This document shows positions 34,935 to 44,176 of a DNA stretch of 64,000 bases, one piece after another. Location of the stretch: assembly GCA_036268775.1 (NCBI GenBank), contig DATATM010000012.1, positions 124,001 through 188,000 of the forward strand, read 5' to 3'. A model generated the notes under the pieces. The model was given only the letters and a program-made list of their open reading frames with translations, made no database searches and was not told the origin of the DNA. Numbering within the stretch: the first letter of the stretch is position 1; every line of letters begins with the position of its first letter. A program made the position numbers and the translations under genes. The stretch is from DASZIT01 sp036268775. Its GTDB lineage: Bacteria > Actinomycetota > Acidimicrobiia > Acidimicrobiales > RAAP-2.

Positions 34935-35855
34935 TCAGCCTGCATGCAGGAAGCTGTCCAAGATCCGGGCCAGCTCCAGGGGTTGGTCTCCCTGGATGCT
35001 GTGCCCGGCTTTTTTTACCACCATGACTTCCGCATCCGGACGCCGGCGTCGGAACTCGGCGACGTCGGCGTCGTCGACCACCGGGGAGAGGTCGCCTCGC
35101 ACCAACAGGGTGGGAGCGGTGACGCCCCCGATGACGTCCCACAGGGATCCGAAGTCCACCGAGTCGACATGGAGTCCGGAGGACTCCGCCGGCCGGCCCA
35201 ACTGGTGGCGCCAGGTCCAGGTGCCGTCCTCCCGCTGTACGGCGTTGTGGAGCACCCCCCGCCGCAGCGACGACTCGGAGCGGGTGGGGTTGAAGGCGAT
35301 GGTCCGCTCCAGGATCTCGTCGAAGCTGCCGAATGATTCCGGCCCGGCCAGGAAGGCCCGGATGTCCGAGCTCTTCTCCTGGTCCACCCCGGGGGTGACA
35401 TCGACCAGCACCAGCCGAGGCACCAGGTCGGGATGGCGGGAGGCGAGCACCATGGCGGTGATCCCCCCGAGGGACATGCCGACCAGCATCCGGGCCTCGG
35501 GGGCCAGGGCCCGCATCGCCGCCGCCACCTCGTCGGCCATCACCGCCGGATCCAGCGCCCGGGCATCCCCGGGCCAGCCGGAATGACCGTGGCCGGGGAG
35601 GTCGATGGCCACCAAGGGGCGGTCGAGGGCGAGGGCCACGGTGTCCCAGGTGTGGGCGTTCTGCCCGCCCCCGTGGAGGAGGACCAGTTCGGCCGGCTCG
35701 GTCCCCCAGACCAGGGCGCTGAGGCTCCGGCCGGGGGCGACCTCGACCGAGGCCCGCCGCACCACCGGGTCGCCCCTCCAGGGGAGGCCCACCTCGGAGG
35801 CGTTGTCGGCGAACATCGAGAACTCGTCGTAGTTCAGCCCGGATTCGCCTGCCAC
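34935..35855 (-). CDS. Alpha/beta hydrolase
   Basis: A 306-residue hydrolase. The fold is marked by the oxyanion region VLLHGGGQNAHTWD, nucleophile elbow VGMSLGGITAMV (Ser), the acid near LLVRGDLSPVVDD and catalytic His in KKAGHSIQGDQP. This is the general esterase/lyase-like pattern; substrate unknown. GTG start at 35855 after GGAGGTACCGAG. It ends three bases from the lon stop, convergent, leaving no room for a separate terminator. Confidence 0.9.
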   Translation of the reverse strand: MAGESGLNYDEFSMFADNASEVGLPWRGDPVVRRASVEVAPGRSLSALVWGTEPAELVLLHGGGQNAHTWDTVALALDRPLVAIDLPGHGHSGWPGDARALDPAVMADEVAAAMRALAPEARMLVGMSLGGITAMVLASRHPDLVPRLVLVDVTPGVDQEKSSDIRAFLAGPESFGSFDEILERTIAFNPTRSESSLRRGVLHNAVQREDGTWTWRHQLGRPAESSGLHVDSVDFGSLWDVIGGVTAPTLLVRGDLSPVVDDADVAEFRRRRPDAEVMVVKKAGHSIQGDQPLELARILDSFLHAG

Positions 35856-35974
35856 CTCGGTACCTCCTGGTCCCTGTCGCTCGTCCCGCCCGACCTTACG
35901 GGACCACCGGCATAACCGGCACTTCGGGTGGGTAAGGTCGGAGGGTAGGGCCCGTTGAGGGAAGCGAGGAAGCC

Positions 35975-36271
35975 ATGCCAGACACTGACCGTGCAGCCAA
36001 AGTGGTCCTCAACCCCGAAGCCCAGCGCTACGAGCTGTGGTCCGGCGACCGGCTCGACGGCTTCGCGTCGTTCCGGGAGCTCCCGGGGAAGATCGAGATC
36101 TACCACACGGTGATCCTGCCGGAGCTGGAGGAACAGGGCCTGGGCAGCCAGCTGGTGGCCGCGGCTCTCGACGACGCCCGGGCCAAGGGGTTGGTGGTGA
36201 TCCCCACCTGCTCGTTCGTCGGCTTCTTCGTCAGCCAGCACCCCGAGTACGCCGATGTGCTGGCCGCCTGA
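35975..36271 (+). CDS. GNAT-like N-acetyltransferase (YjdJ/NATD1 type)
   Basis: A 98-residue minimal GNAT domain. Landmarks: KIEIYHTVILPELEEQGLGS (acetyl-CoA binding Q/RxxGxG/A as EEQGLG) and VVIPTCSFVGFFVSQHPEY, the family's conserved C..Y/F..hPEY ending. The acceptor substrate of this short family is unknown. ATG start after GAGGAAG. Divergent from the alpha/beta hydrolase and convergent with the giant gene three bases away. Confidence 0.88.
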   Translation: MPDTDRAAKVVLNPEAQRYELWSGDRLDGFASFRELPGKIEIYHTVILPELEEQGLGSQLVAAALDDARAKGLVVIPTCSFVGFFVSQHPEYADVLAA

Positions 36272-36274
36272 GGG

Positions 36275-39200
36275 TTACTGGCTGGCCGACCCCACGATGG
36301 GACTGGCCGGCGGGGTGGACAGGGAGCCGACCGCCGGGGCATTGAACGGGGAGATCGCCCCCTGTTGCCCGATCAGCCAGTAGCCACCCGACGCCTTGTC
36401 CAGGGAGATGCCCACCACCGGGCCGGCCGAGGATCCGGCCCCCGAGCCGTAGAAGGTGGCGTTGCCGAAGGCGAAGATGCCGCCGTCGGCGGCCACCATC
36501 CAGTAGCCCTGGCCGTTGAGGGTCGAGGCGATGCCGACGATCGGCTTATTGAGGTGGATCGCCCCGGTGGAGCCGAAGAAGCCGGCGTCGCCGAAGGCGA
36601 AGATGCCGCCGTCGCTGGCCACCAGCCAGTAGCCGTGACCGCTGGGGGTGGCGGTCATCGCGACGATGGGCTGGTTGAGGGGTTGGCCGCCCATGGAGCC
36701 GGAGAAGCCGGCGTCACCGAAGGCGAAGATGCCGCCGTCGCTCGCCACCAGCCAGTAGCCCTGGCCGTCCGGCGTCGTGGCCATCCCGACGATCGGCTGG
36801 TTGAGGTGGAGGGCGCCGGTCGACCCGTAGAAGGCGGCGTCGCCGAAGGCGAAGATGCCGCCGTCGGTGGCCACCAGCCAGTAGCCCTTGCCGTCCGGGG
36901 TGGCGGCCATGCCCACGATCGGCTTGTTCAGCGGCTGGCCGCCCATCGAGCCGAAGAACCCGGCGTTGCCGAAGGCGAAGATGCCCCCGTCGCTCGCCAC
37001 CGTCCACACCGGCAGCGAAGCCGGCTGAGTGACGGTGAGGGTGAAGGCCTGGGTGCCGTCAGGGCTCACCCCATTGCTGGCCCGGAGGGTCAGGGGGTAG
37101 GCCCCGTTGGTGGCCGACGCCGGGATGCCGGCCAGGGTGGCGGTTCCGTTGCCGTTGTCGACGAAGCTGACCCCGCTGGGGAGGGCGCCGGTCTCGGTGA
37201 GGGCGGCGGTCGGCTGGGCGTGCCGGGTGGTCACCGTGAAGGAGCCCGGTGACCGGACCGAGAAGCTGGCGGTGGCCGCGCTGGTGATGCTGGGTGCCTC
37301 GCCCACCGTCAAGGTGAAGGACTGGCTGGCGTCGGGGCTGGTGCCGTTATGGGCGGTGAGGGTGAGGGCGTAGGTTCCGCCCGACCCCGCGGCCGGAGTG
37401 CCGCCCAGGGTGGCCGTGCCGTTGCCGTTATCGGTGAAGGTCACCCCGTTTGGCAGGGTGCCGCTCGCCGACAGGGTGGCGGCCGCCGGGAAGTCGTGCC
37501 CGGTGGTCACCGAGAAGGCCCCGGCGGTCCCGGCGGTGAAGGTGGTGGTTGCCGGGCTGGTGATGGCCGGCGCCTCGTTCACCGTCAGGGTGAAAGCCTG
37601 GGTGGCATCGGGACTGACCCCATTGTTGGCGGTGAGGGTGAGGGCGTAGGTTCCGCCCGACCCCGCGGCCGGAGTGCCGCCCAGGGTGGCGGTGCTATTG
37701 CCGGTGTCGACGAAGGTGACCCCGTTCGGGAGGGTGCCGGTCTCGGTGAGGGCGGCAGTCGGCAACTGGGAGCCGGTGGTTACCGTGAAGGTTCCGGCGT
37801 GGCCGGCGGTGAACGAGGTGGCCGCCGCGCTGGTGATGTTCGGCGCCGCCCCCACCGTCAACGACAGGGCCTGGGTGGCGTCGGGGCTGACCCCGTTGGT
37901 GGCGGTCAGCATCAGCGGGTAGGTCCCACTGGCTCCGGGCGCCGGTGTCCCGGTGAGGGTGGCGGTGCCGTCACCGTTGTCGGTGAAGGTCACCCCCGAC
38001 GGCAGGGCGCCGGTCTCCGACAGGGTGGTGGCCACCGGGAAGTCGTGGGCGGTGGTGACCACGAAGATGCCGGTGGTCCCGGCGATGAAGCCGGCGGTGG
38101 CGTTGCTGGTGAAGGTGGGGGCCTCGTCCACCGTCAGGGTGAACGGCTGGCTGGCGTCCGGGCTGATCCCGTTGGTGGCGTTGACAGTGATCGGGAACGT
38201 CCCGCCGCTGCCGACGGCCGGAGTCCCGGCCAGGGTGGCGGTGCCATCACCGTTGTCGACGAAGGTGACCCCGGACGGGAGGGTGCCGGTCGCGGTGAGG
38301 GCCGGGACCGGGGCGGTGGCCGCAGTGGTCACCGAGAAGGTCCCGGCCTGACCGGCGGTGAAGGTGGCGGTGGTCGCACTGGTGATGTCCGGAGCCTGGC
38401 CGACATGCAAGGTGAAGGGCTGGGAGGCATCCGGGCTCACCCCGTTGGTGGCGCCGATGGTCAGCGGGTAGGCGCCGGTGGTGCCGCTGGCCGGGGTGCC
38501 GGCCAGGGTGGCGGTGCCATCACCGTTGTCGACGAAGGTGACCCCGGACGGGAGGGTGCCGGTCTCCGACAGGGTGGTGCCGGCCGGGAAGTCGTGGCCG
38601 GTGGTGACGGCGAACGTCCCCGGGGTGCCGACCAGGAAGCTGGTGCTCGAACCACTGGTGATGGTCGAGGCCTCGTCGACGGTGAGGGTGAAGGTTTGGA
38701 CTGAGTCGGGCAGGACCCCGTTGGAGTTGGTGATGGTGATCGGGAAGGTCTCGCCGGTGCCGACCGCCGGGGTGCCGGCCAGGGTGGCGGTGCCGTTGAC
38801 ATTGTCGACGAAGGTGATCCCGTTCGGCAATGCCCCGGTTTCCGAGAAGGCGGACAGGGTCGGGAACCCGGCGGTGGAGGTCACCGAGAACGTCCCCGCC
38901 GAGCCCACCGTGAAGGTGGTGTGGTCGGCGCTGGTGATGGCCGGGCCCTGGCCCACGGTGAGGGTGAAGGGCTGGCTGGCGTCGGGGCTGACCCCGTTGG
39001 TGGCGGTGATGGTCAGTGGGTAGACACCCGTGGTCCCGATCGACGGGGTACCGGCCAGGGTGGTGGTGCCGTCTCCGTTGTCGACGAAGGTGACGCCGTT
39101 CGGCAGTGCGCCGGACTCAGTCAGGGTGGTGGCGGACGGGAAGTCGTGGCCGGTGGTCACCGTAAAGGTTCCGGCCGAGCCGACCACGAAGCTGGCGCTG

Positions 39201-42200
39201 GCCGGGCTGGTCAGGGTCGGGGCCTCGTTCACGGTGAGGGTGAAGGGCTGAGTGGCGTCGGGATTGACGCCGTTGGAATCGGTGATGGTGATCGGGTAGC
39301 TGGCTCCGGTGCCGGCGCTCGGGGTGCCGGCCAGGGTGGCGGAACCGTTCCCGTTGTCGACGAAGGTGGCCCCGCTCGGCAGCGCGCCGGACTCGGTGAT
39401 GGTGGAGGCGACCGGGTACCCGGCGACGGAGGTGACCGAGAACGTTCCCGGGGAGCCGACGGTGAAGGCGGTGGCCGCCGGGCTGATGATGGCCGGGGGT
39501 TGGCCCACCGTCAAGGTGAAGGGCTGGAGGGCGGCCGGGCTGATCCCGTTGGAGCCGAAGAGGGTGAAGGGATAGATGCCGGTGGAGCCGGCGGCCGGGG
39601 TGCCGGCCAGGGTGGCGGTGCCGTCACCGTTGTCGGTGAGGGTGACCCCGCTGGGGAGCGAGCCCGTCGCCGCGATGGTGGTTGCCACCGGGAAGTGGTG
39701 GGCACTGGTCACCGTGAAGGTCCCGGGAATGCCGACGGTGAATCCGGCCGAGGCGGCACTGGTGATGACCACCGCTTCGTTGACGGTGAGGACAAAGGTC
39801 TGGGTCGGGGCGGTGCCGATGCCGTTGGTGGCCTGCACCGTCAGGGGGTAGGTCCCACCGGTGCCGGCCGCCGGGGTGCCGGCCAGGATGGCGGTTCCGT
39901 CGCCCTGGTCGAGGAAGGTGACCCCGCTGGGCAGGGCGCCGGTCTCGGTGAGGGTCGGGGTCGGGTTGGCGTGGGAGGTGGTCACCGTGAAGGTCCCGGC
40001 CTTGCCGGCCACCAGGGTGGCGGAGGCGGGGCTGGTGATGGTCACCGGCTCGTTCACCGTCAAGGTGAAGGACGGGGTGGCCGACGGCGACACCCCGTTG
40101 GAGGCGGTGATCACCAACGGGTAGGTACCGCCGGTGCCGGTGGCCGGGGTGCCGCTCAGCCTGGCGGTCCCGTTGCCGTTGTCGACGAAGGTGATTCCGG
40201 ACGGGAGCGCCCCGGTCTCGGTGAGAGTGGTGGCGGCCGGGAAGTCGTGGGCGGTGGTCACCGTGAAGGTGCCGGCCGATCCCACACCGAAGGTGGTGGC
40301 CGCCGCGCTGGTGACCCTCGGGGCCTCGTCGACGGTCAGGGCGAAGGCCTGGGTGGCGTTGGGGTTGACCCCGTTGGCGGCGGTGATGGTGAACGGGTAG
40401 GCCTTCCCGGTGCCGGTGGCCGGGGTACCGGCCAGGGTGGCGGTGCCGTCACCGTTGTCGACGAAGGTGACCCCCGACGGGAGTGCCCCCGATTCGCTGA
40501 GGGTCTCGGTGGTCGGGAACCGGGTCCCGGTGGTCACCGTGAAGGTGCCGGAGGTTCCGACGGTGAAGGTGGTGACCCCGGCGCTGGTGACGGTGGGTGA
40601 CTGCTGGACCGTCAGGGTGCCGTAGGTATAGGCGATGGCGTAGTTGGCCGAGGTCAGCCCCGAGCAGTTGGAGATGGTGTAGCCGGGGCCCACCGGGCTG
40701 GAGGCGGTGGCGCTGGTTGTACAAACCGGTGTGCCGGTGACTACCGACGGGCCTTGCCCGAGCACGAAGCCCGAGTAGGCCGCGGTATAGGTGGGGATGC
40801 CGCCGAGCGGCTGGGTGCCGGTCACCGTGGCGCCGAGCGGGGCCCGATTCACGGTGAGTGCCCCTCCGGTGTAGACGATGTAGTACTTGGTCGAGGTGAG
40901 CCCGGAACAACCGGACAGGGCCTGGGTGCCGACCGGGATGCTGGTGTTCACTGAGGTGCAGGTAGCCGATCCGCCGATGTCGGACGGCCCGTCGCCGCCG
41001 ACGAAGCCGCTGTAGGCCACCGAGTAGGTCGGGGTGCCGCCGTAGGTCTGGCTGGCAGTCACGGTGGCGGTCAGCACGTACTGGGGGGCCAGGCTGACCA
41101 CGATTTTTCCGGCCCCGGTCTGGACCCCACTGGTGAGGACCGAACCGGCCGGGCCGAAGCCCGAGCCACCGCCGCCCCCCCCGCCGGAGGTATCGGATCC
41201 GCCACCGCCACCACCGAAGTAGCCACCACCGCCGCCGCCGCCGCCGGCTCCTGGGTTGGTGCTTCCGCCGCCGCCGCCGCCCTGGCCCGACGATCCGCCG
41301 CCGCCATTGGCCCAGAAGCCACCGCCGCCCCCGCCGCCCCCGCTCTGGGTGCCGCCGCCGCCGGAGGAGTTCCCACCGGTGGTGCCGCCGCCCGAGCCGC
41401 CGCCGCCATTGCTGCCGCCACCGCCGCCGCCGGCTACCAGGATCCGGTCGGTGAGCGCCGTGCCCCCACTCCGAATGTCAGTGCCGCCACCGCCGCCGCC
41501 CGGCCCCGGACTGGCGCAGCTTCCGATCGGGTTGCCGGCGGTGGCACCGCCGTTCCCGCCGCCGTTGTACCCACCGTTACGCCCGCCGGCTCCGCCCACA
41601 TAGAAGGTGAAGACCTGTCCGGGGGTCACCGCGAGATTGGTGACTGCCGACCCACCCAGACCGGCGCTCGAACAGCCGGCGCTGCCCTGACCGCCGTAGG
41701 CGGCAAAGGTAAGGGCAGTGACGCCTCCCGGGACGACATAGGTCTGGGGCGCGTCGGTCTCGTTGAAGGTGAACTGATAGGAGGCCACGAACACCGCCAG
41801 CGTCGCGTTGGTGGAGGAGAAGTGGGAGTCGCCGGTGAAGGCGGCGGCGATCGGATGGGTCCCGGCGGTGGCCAGCGTGTAGGAACAGGTGGCAACTCCG
41901 GTCGAGCTCACCGCCACCGAGGAACACCCGGAGATGGGGCTGCCGCCATCGGTGAACGCCACCGTGCCGGTGGTGTAGCCGATGGGGAGGGATCCTGACG
42001 GCACCGAGACAGTGTCGGAGAGGGTGACCGACTGGCCGAGGGTCGGGCTGGCGTTGTCACTGGTGAGCGCGGAGCTGGTGGTGTTGACTCCACCGTTATA
42101 GAAGATGGACACGCTGCCGTTGCCTGGGGTATCCCCGTTGGTGAAGGTGGTACCGGCCGGACCGAAGCTCGAACCCCCACCGCCGCCGCCGCCGTTGGCC

Positions 42201-43960
42201 CCGCTTCCGCCGCCCCCGCCGCCGCCGCCGAAGTAGCCGCCGCCCCCGCCACCGGCTCCGTTGCCCGAGACCGACGTCGTTCCCGCCGCGCCACCGGTTC
42301 CGGTCGCGCCCGATCCACCGCTGGTGGCGCCGCCGCCACCCGACCCGCCGCCGCCGCCCGTCGCCTGCGAGCCGCCCCCGCCACCGTTGCCGCTGTACGG
42401 GGAGGACCCTCCGTCGCCACCGGCCGGGTACCCGCCGGCGCCGCCGGCACCGCCGGCACCGGCTCCGCCGCCACCGGCCACCAACACCCGGTTGGACAGC
42501 GCAGTGCCCCCGGTACGGACATCACTGGCTCCCCCGCCGTTTCCGCTACAAGCTCCGGAACCCGCCGCCCCGCCGCCGTTGTACCCGCCGGCGTTGCCAG
42601 CCGCACCGACGTTGACCTGGTAGGTCGCCCCGGGCGTCACCGTCATGGTGTCGACCGCCGAGCCGCCGCCGGCGCCCTGATTGGTTCCGGTGATGCAGGT
42701 GATGCTGCCTCCCTGAGCCCCGTGCAGCTGAAACAGGGCGGTGGTGTCACTGGCCGGAACCGTCCAAGTCTGGGCCCCTCCGGTGTAGTTGAACTGGCCC
42801 CGGTTCTCGTAGAGCTGCAGGCCGATCGATGCCGAGTTGACGAGGTAGTTGGCGTCACCGCTGTAGGTGGCCACGATGGTGTTGGCCCCGACTTGGGCCA
42901 GCCCAGGAACGTAGTTGCAGACGGCGTTCCCCGAGGCGGGCGCCACCGCGGTGCATCCAGCGATCGGCGACCCGTTGTTGGTGAAGCCGACGGTGCCCGA
43001 CCCCAGAGCCACCGATGAACCCGGCATGGGGGTCACGGTGGCGGTCAAGGTGACGTTGTCGCCGGGAAGGCCGAGGGTCTCAGAGGCGGCGAGCACCACC
43101 CCCGGAAGCAGCGAGCCGGTGTAGGTGATGACGACCGACCCGTTCCCCGACTGCACGCCGTTGTTAAAGGTGGTTCCCGTAGGCCCGAAGCTCGAGCCGC
43201 CGCCGCCCCCGGGACCGGTGCACAATCCCGACTCGTCACAGCCGGCGGCTCCGCCGCCACCGAAGTAACCCCCGCCCCCGCCCCCACCGGCCAGATACCA
43301 TCCAACCCCGCCGGTGCCGCCCTGGCCGACCGATCCGCCCGAACCCGCAAAATGGCAATTGGTGCAGCTCCCGGCGCCGCCTCCGGCGCTCTGGGTGCCG
43401 CCCCCTCCGCCGTTGGTGATGACACCGCCGTTGTTCTCGCCGACCCCGTTGCCCCCGTTAGGCCCGGCTCCCGAACCGCCGGCGTCCCCGAAGTCACCGG
43501 CGCCCCCGCCGCCACCTCCGACTACCACCCGGTTGGCGAGCGCGGTACCACCCAGCCGGACGTCACTGGCGCCGCCGCCGTTGGCGCTGGTGCCATTCCC
43601 ATAGGGACGTTCGTTGGCTCCCGATCCGCCGCCGTTGTAGCCGTTCTGTCCGCCCACATTGATCTGGTACTGACTACCGGGGGTCACCGTAGAGGTGACG
43701 AGCGCTTCGCCGCCGTTTCCGGATGCGTCTCGCGGGCTGGTGGCGCCGCCGCCTTGGGCGCCGATGACGTCGAAGGTGACGCTGGTCACCCCGGGTGGGA
43801 CCGTGAAGGTAGAAGGAGTTCCGGTGTAGGAAAAGGTGAGGACTTGAGTCCCCACCGCCGGTCCGGCGGCGGCCGGCGAGACCCCCACCGCTACAGATCC
43901 AATCGCTCCCACCAGAATCACGACGGCCATCACTGCTGCGACGCGAACCCGCGTCGCCAT
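36275..43960 (-). CDS. Giant secreted modular protein: Gly-rich, Ig-like and GGIFAFGDA repeats
   Basis: A ~2561-residue exported protein, 12% of the window. Layout: signal peptide (1-33); three Gly-rich domains each with a DVRxGGTAL/NR...VAGGGGG core (about 38-284, 382-620, 724-958); two Big-3-type Ig domains (SSVALGSGTVGFTNNGSP; TGTVAFTDGGSPISGC) between them; two MBG-like units ending GLTSTKYYIVYTGGALTV; thirteen He-PIG-like Ig repeats of about 90 residues (ITSAATASF.. / LPSGVTFVDNGDGTATLAG, about 1117-2315); and six C-terminal GGIFAFGDA repeats. No sorting motif or C-terminal anchor is seen, so it is released or held non-covalently. ATG 43960 has GAGG eight bases before it; ATG 43978 is possible. 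Role in surface adhesion or matrix is an inference. Confidence 0.9.
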   Translation of the reverse strand: MATRVRVAAVMAVVILVGAIGSVAVGVSPAAAGPAVGTQVLTFSYTGTPSTFTVPPGVTSVTFDVIGAQGGGATSPRDASGNGGEALVTSTVTPGSQYQINVGGQNGYNGGGSGANERPYGNGTSANGGGASDVRLGGTALANRVVVGGGGGGAGDFGDAGGSGAGPNGGNGVGENNGGVITNGGGGGTQSAGGGAGSCTNCHFAGSGGSVGQGGTGGVGWYLAGGGGGGGYFGGGGAAGCDESGLCTGPGGGGGSSFGPTGTTFNNGVQSGNGSVVITYTGSLLPGVVLAASETLGLPGDNVTLTATVTPMPGSSVALGSGTVGFTNNGSPIAGCTAVAPASGNAVCNYVPGLAQVGANTIVATYSGDANYLVNSASIGLQLYENRGQFNYTGGAQTWTVPASDTTALFQLHGAQGGSITCITGTNQGAGGGSAVDTMTVTPGATYQVNVGAAGNAGGYNGGGAAGSGACSGNGGGASDVRTGGTALSNRVLVAGGGGAGAGGAGGAGGYPAGGDGGSSPYSGNGGGGGSQATGGGGGSGGGGATSGGSGATGTGGAAGTTSVSGNGAGGGGGGYFGGGGGGGGSGANGGGGGGGSSFGPAGTTFTNGDTPGNGSVSIFYNGGVNTTSSALTSDNASPTLGQSVTLSDTVSVPSGSLPIGYTTGTVAFTDGGSPISGCSSVAVSSTGVATCSYTLATAGTHPIAAAFTGDSHFSSTNATLAVFVASYQFTFNETDAPQTYVVPGGVTALTFAAYGGQGSAGCSSAGLGGSAVTNLAVTPGQVFTFYVGGAGGRNGGYNGGGNGGATAGNPIGSCASPGPGGGGGGTDIRSGGTALTDRILVAGGGGGGSNGGGGSGGGTTGGNSSGGGGTQSGGGGGGGGFWANGGGGSSGQGGGGGGSTNPGAGGGGGGGGYFGGGGGGSDTSGGGGGGGSGFGPAGSVLTSGVQTGAGKIVVSLAPQYVLTATVTASQTYGGTPTYSVAYSGFVGGDGPSDIGGSATCTSVNTSIPVGTQALSGCSGLTSTKYYIVYTGGALTVNRAPLGATVTGTQPLGGIPTYTAAYSGFVLGQGPSVVTGTPVCTTSATASSPVGPGYTISNCSGLTSANYAIAYTYGTLTVQQSPTVTSAGVTTFTVGTSGTFTVTTGTRFPTTETLSESGALPSGVTFVDNGDGTATLAGTPATGTGKAYPFTITAANGVNPNATQAFALTVDEAPRVTSAAATTFGVGSAGTFTVTTAHDFPAATTLTETGALPSGITFVDNGNGTARLSGTPATGTGGTYPLVITASNGVSPSATPSFTLTVNEPVTITSPASATLVAGKAGTFTVTTSHANPTPTLTETGALPSGVTFLDQGDGTAILAGTPAAGTGGTYPLTVQATNGIGTAPTQTFVLTVNEAVVITSAASAGFTVGIPGTFTVTSAHHFPVATTIAATGSLPSGVTLTDNGDGTATLAGTPAAGSTGIYPFTLFGSNGISPAALQPFTLTVGQPPAIISPAATAFTVGSPGTFSVTSVAGYPVASTITESGALPSGATFVDNGNGSATLAGTPSAGTGASYPITITDSNGVNPDATQPFTLTVNEAPTLTSPASASFVVGSAGTFTVTTGHDFPSATTLTESGALPNGVTFVDNGDGTTTLAGTPSIGTTGVYPLTITATNGVSPDASQPFTLTVGQGPAITSADHTTFTVGSAGTFSVTSTAGFPTLSAFSETGALPNGITFVDNVNGTATLAGTPAVGTGETFPITITNSNGVLPDSVQTFTLTVDEASTITSGSSTSFLVGTPGTFAVTTGHDFPAGTTLSETGTLPSGVTFVDNGDGTATLAGTPASGTTGAYPLTIGATNGVSPDASQPFTLHVGQAPDITSATTATFTAGQAGTFSVTTAATAPVPALTATGTLPSGVTFVDNGDGTATLAGTPAVGSGGTFPITVNATNGISPDASQPFTLTVDEAPTFTSNATAGFIAGTTGIFVVTTAHDFPVATTLSETGALPSGVTFTDNGDGTATLTGTPAPGASGTYPLMLTATNGVSPDATQALSLTVGAAPNITSAAATSFTAGHAGTFTVTTGSQLPTAALTETGTLPNGVTFVDTGNSTATLGGTPAAGSGGTYALTLTANNGVSPDATQAFTLTVNEAPAITSPATTTFTAGTAGAFSVTTGHDFPAAATLSASGTLPNGVTFTDNGNGTATLGGTPAAGSGGTYALTLTAHNGTSPDASQSFTLTVGEAPSITSAATASFSVRSPGSFTVTTRHAQPTAALTETGALPSGVSFVDNGNGTATLAGIPASATNGAYPLTLRASNGVSPDGTQAFTLTVTQPASLPVWTVASDGGIFAFGNAGFFGSMGGQPLNKPIVGMAATPDGKGYWLVATDGGIFAFGDAAFYGSTGALHLNQPIVGMATTPDGQGYWLVASDGGIFAFGDAGFSGSMGGQPLNQPIVAMTATPSGHGYWLVASDGGIFAFGDAGFFGSTGAIHLNKPIVGIASTLNGQGYWMVAADGGIFAFGNATFYGSGAGSSAGPVVGISLDKASGGYWLIGQQGAISPFNAPAVGSLSTPPASPIVGSASQ
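36290..37010. repeat. Six tandem ~126-bp coding repeats at the giant gene's 3' end
   Basis: In-frame units encoding DGGIFAFGDA, FFGS and LNQPIVGM text, the same module as the secreted protein at 27754. The final unit is divergent. Confidence 0.75.
37015..40610. repeat. Thirteen tandem ~270-bp coding repeats (Ig-like domains)
   Basis: In-frame repeats of 264-285 bp with highly similar cores (LPSGVTFVDNGDGTATLAGTP). They are not CRISPR or mobile: no constant short repeat with unique spacers and no flanking cas or transposase gene. Confidence 0.85.
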
Positions 43961-44044
43961 ACTGCGTACCTCGAACATCAACGACCTCGCGTCTGTAGGA
44001 TCCCGAACTTGATGGACTGCATCGGCAGCTCAGGCACGCTCCTG

Positions 44045-44080
44045 AAGCTAAAAGGTGCTCAAATCCAGGGGATTTAGCTT
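44045..44080. promoter_or_regulatory. Overlapping inverted repeats upstream of the giant gene
   Basis: AAGCTAAA (44045-44052) pairs with TTTAGCTT (44073-44080), and inside it AAATCC (44061-44066) pairs with GGATTT (44070-44075), sharing three bases. It lies in the 216-bp divergent gap between the giant gene and the CoA transferase, so it may be an operator or mutually exclusive hairpins. The rest of the gap shows no other element I can name. Confidence 0.4.
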
Positions 44081-44176
44081 TGAATTGGCTGTGAGCACGC
44101 CGCCGATGACATCAGATGACACCGAACTCGTCGGCCTGGCCCCCCGACGCTCCGACCTGGTGGCACACTGAGAGCG

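Noticed and set aside
37349..40600. Long plus-strand frames with periodic text opposite the giant gene
   Set aside because: Periodicity only mirrors the Ig repeats of the real gene on the minus strand.
36275..43960. Repeat array considered as CRISPR or a mobile-element cluster
   Set aside because: Units are in-frame protein domains of about 270 or 126 bp, with no short identical repeats and no cas or transposase gene.
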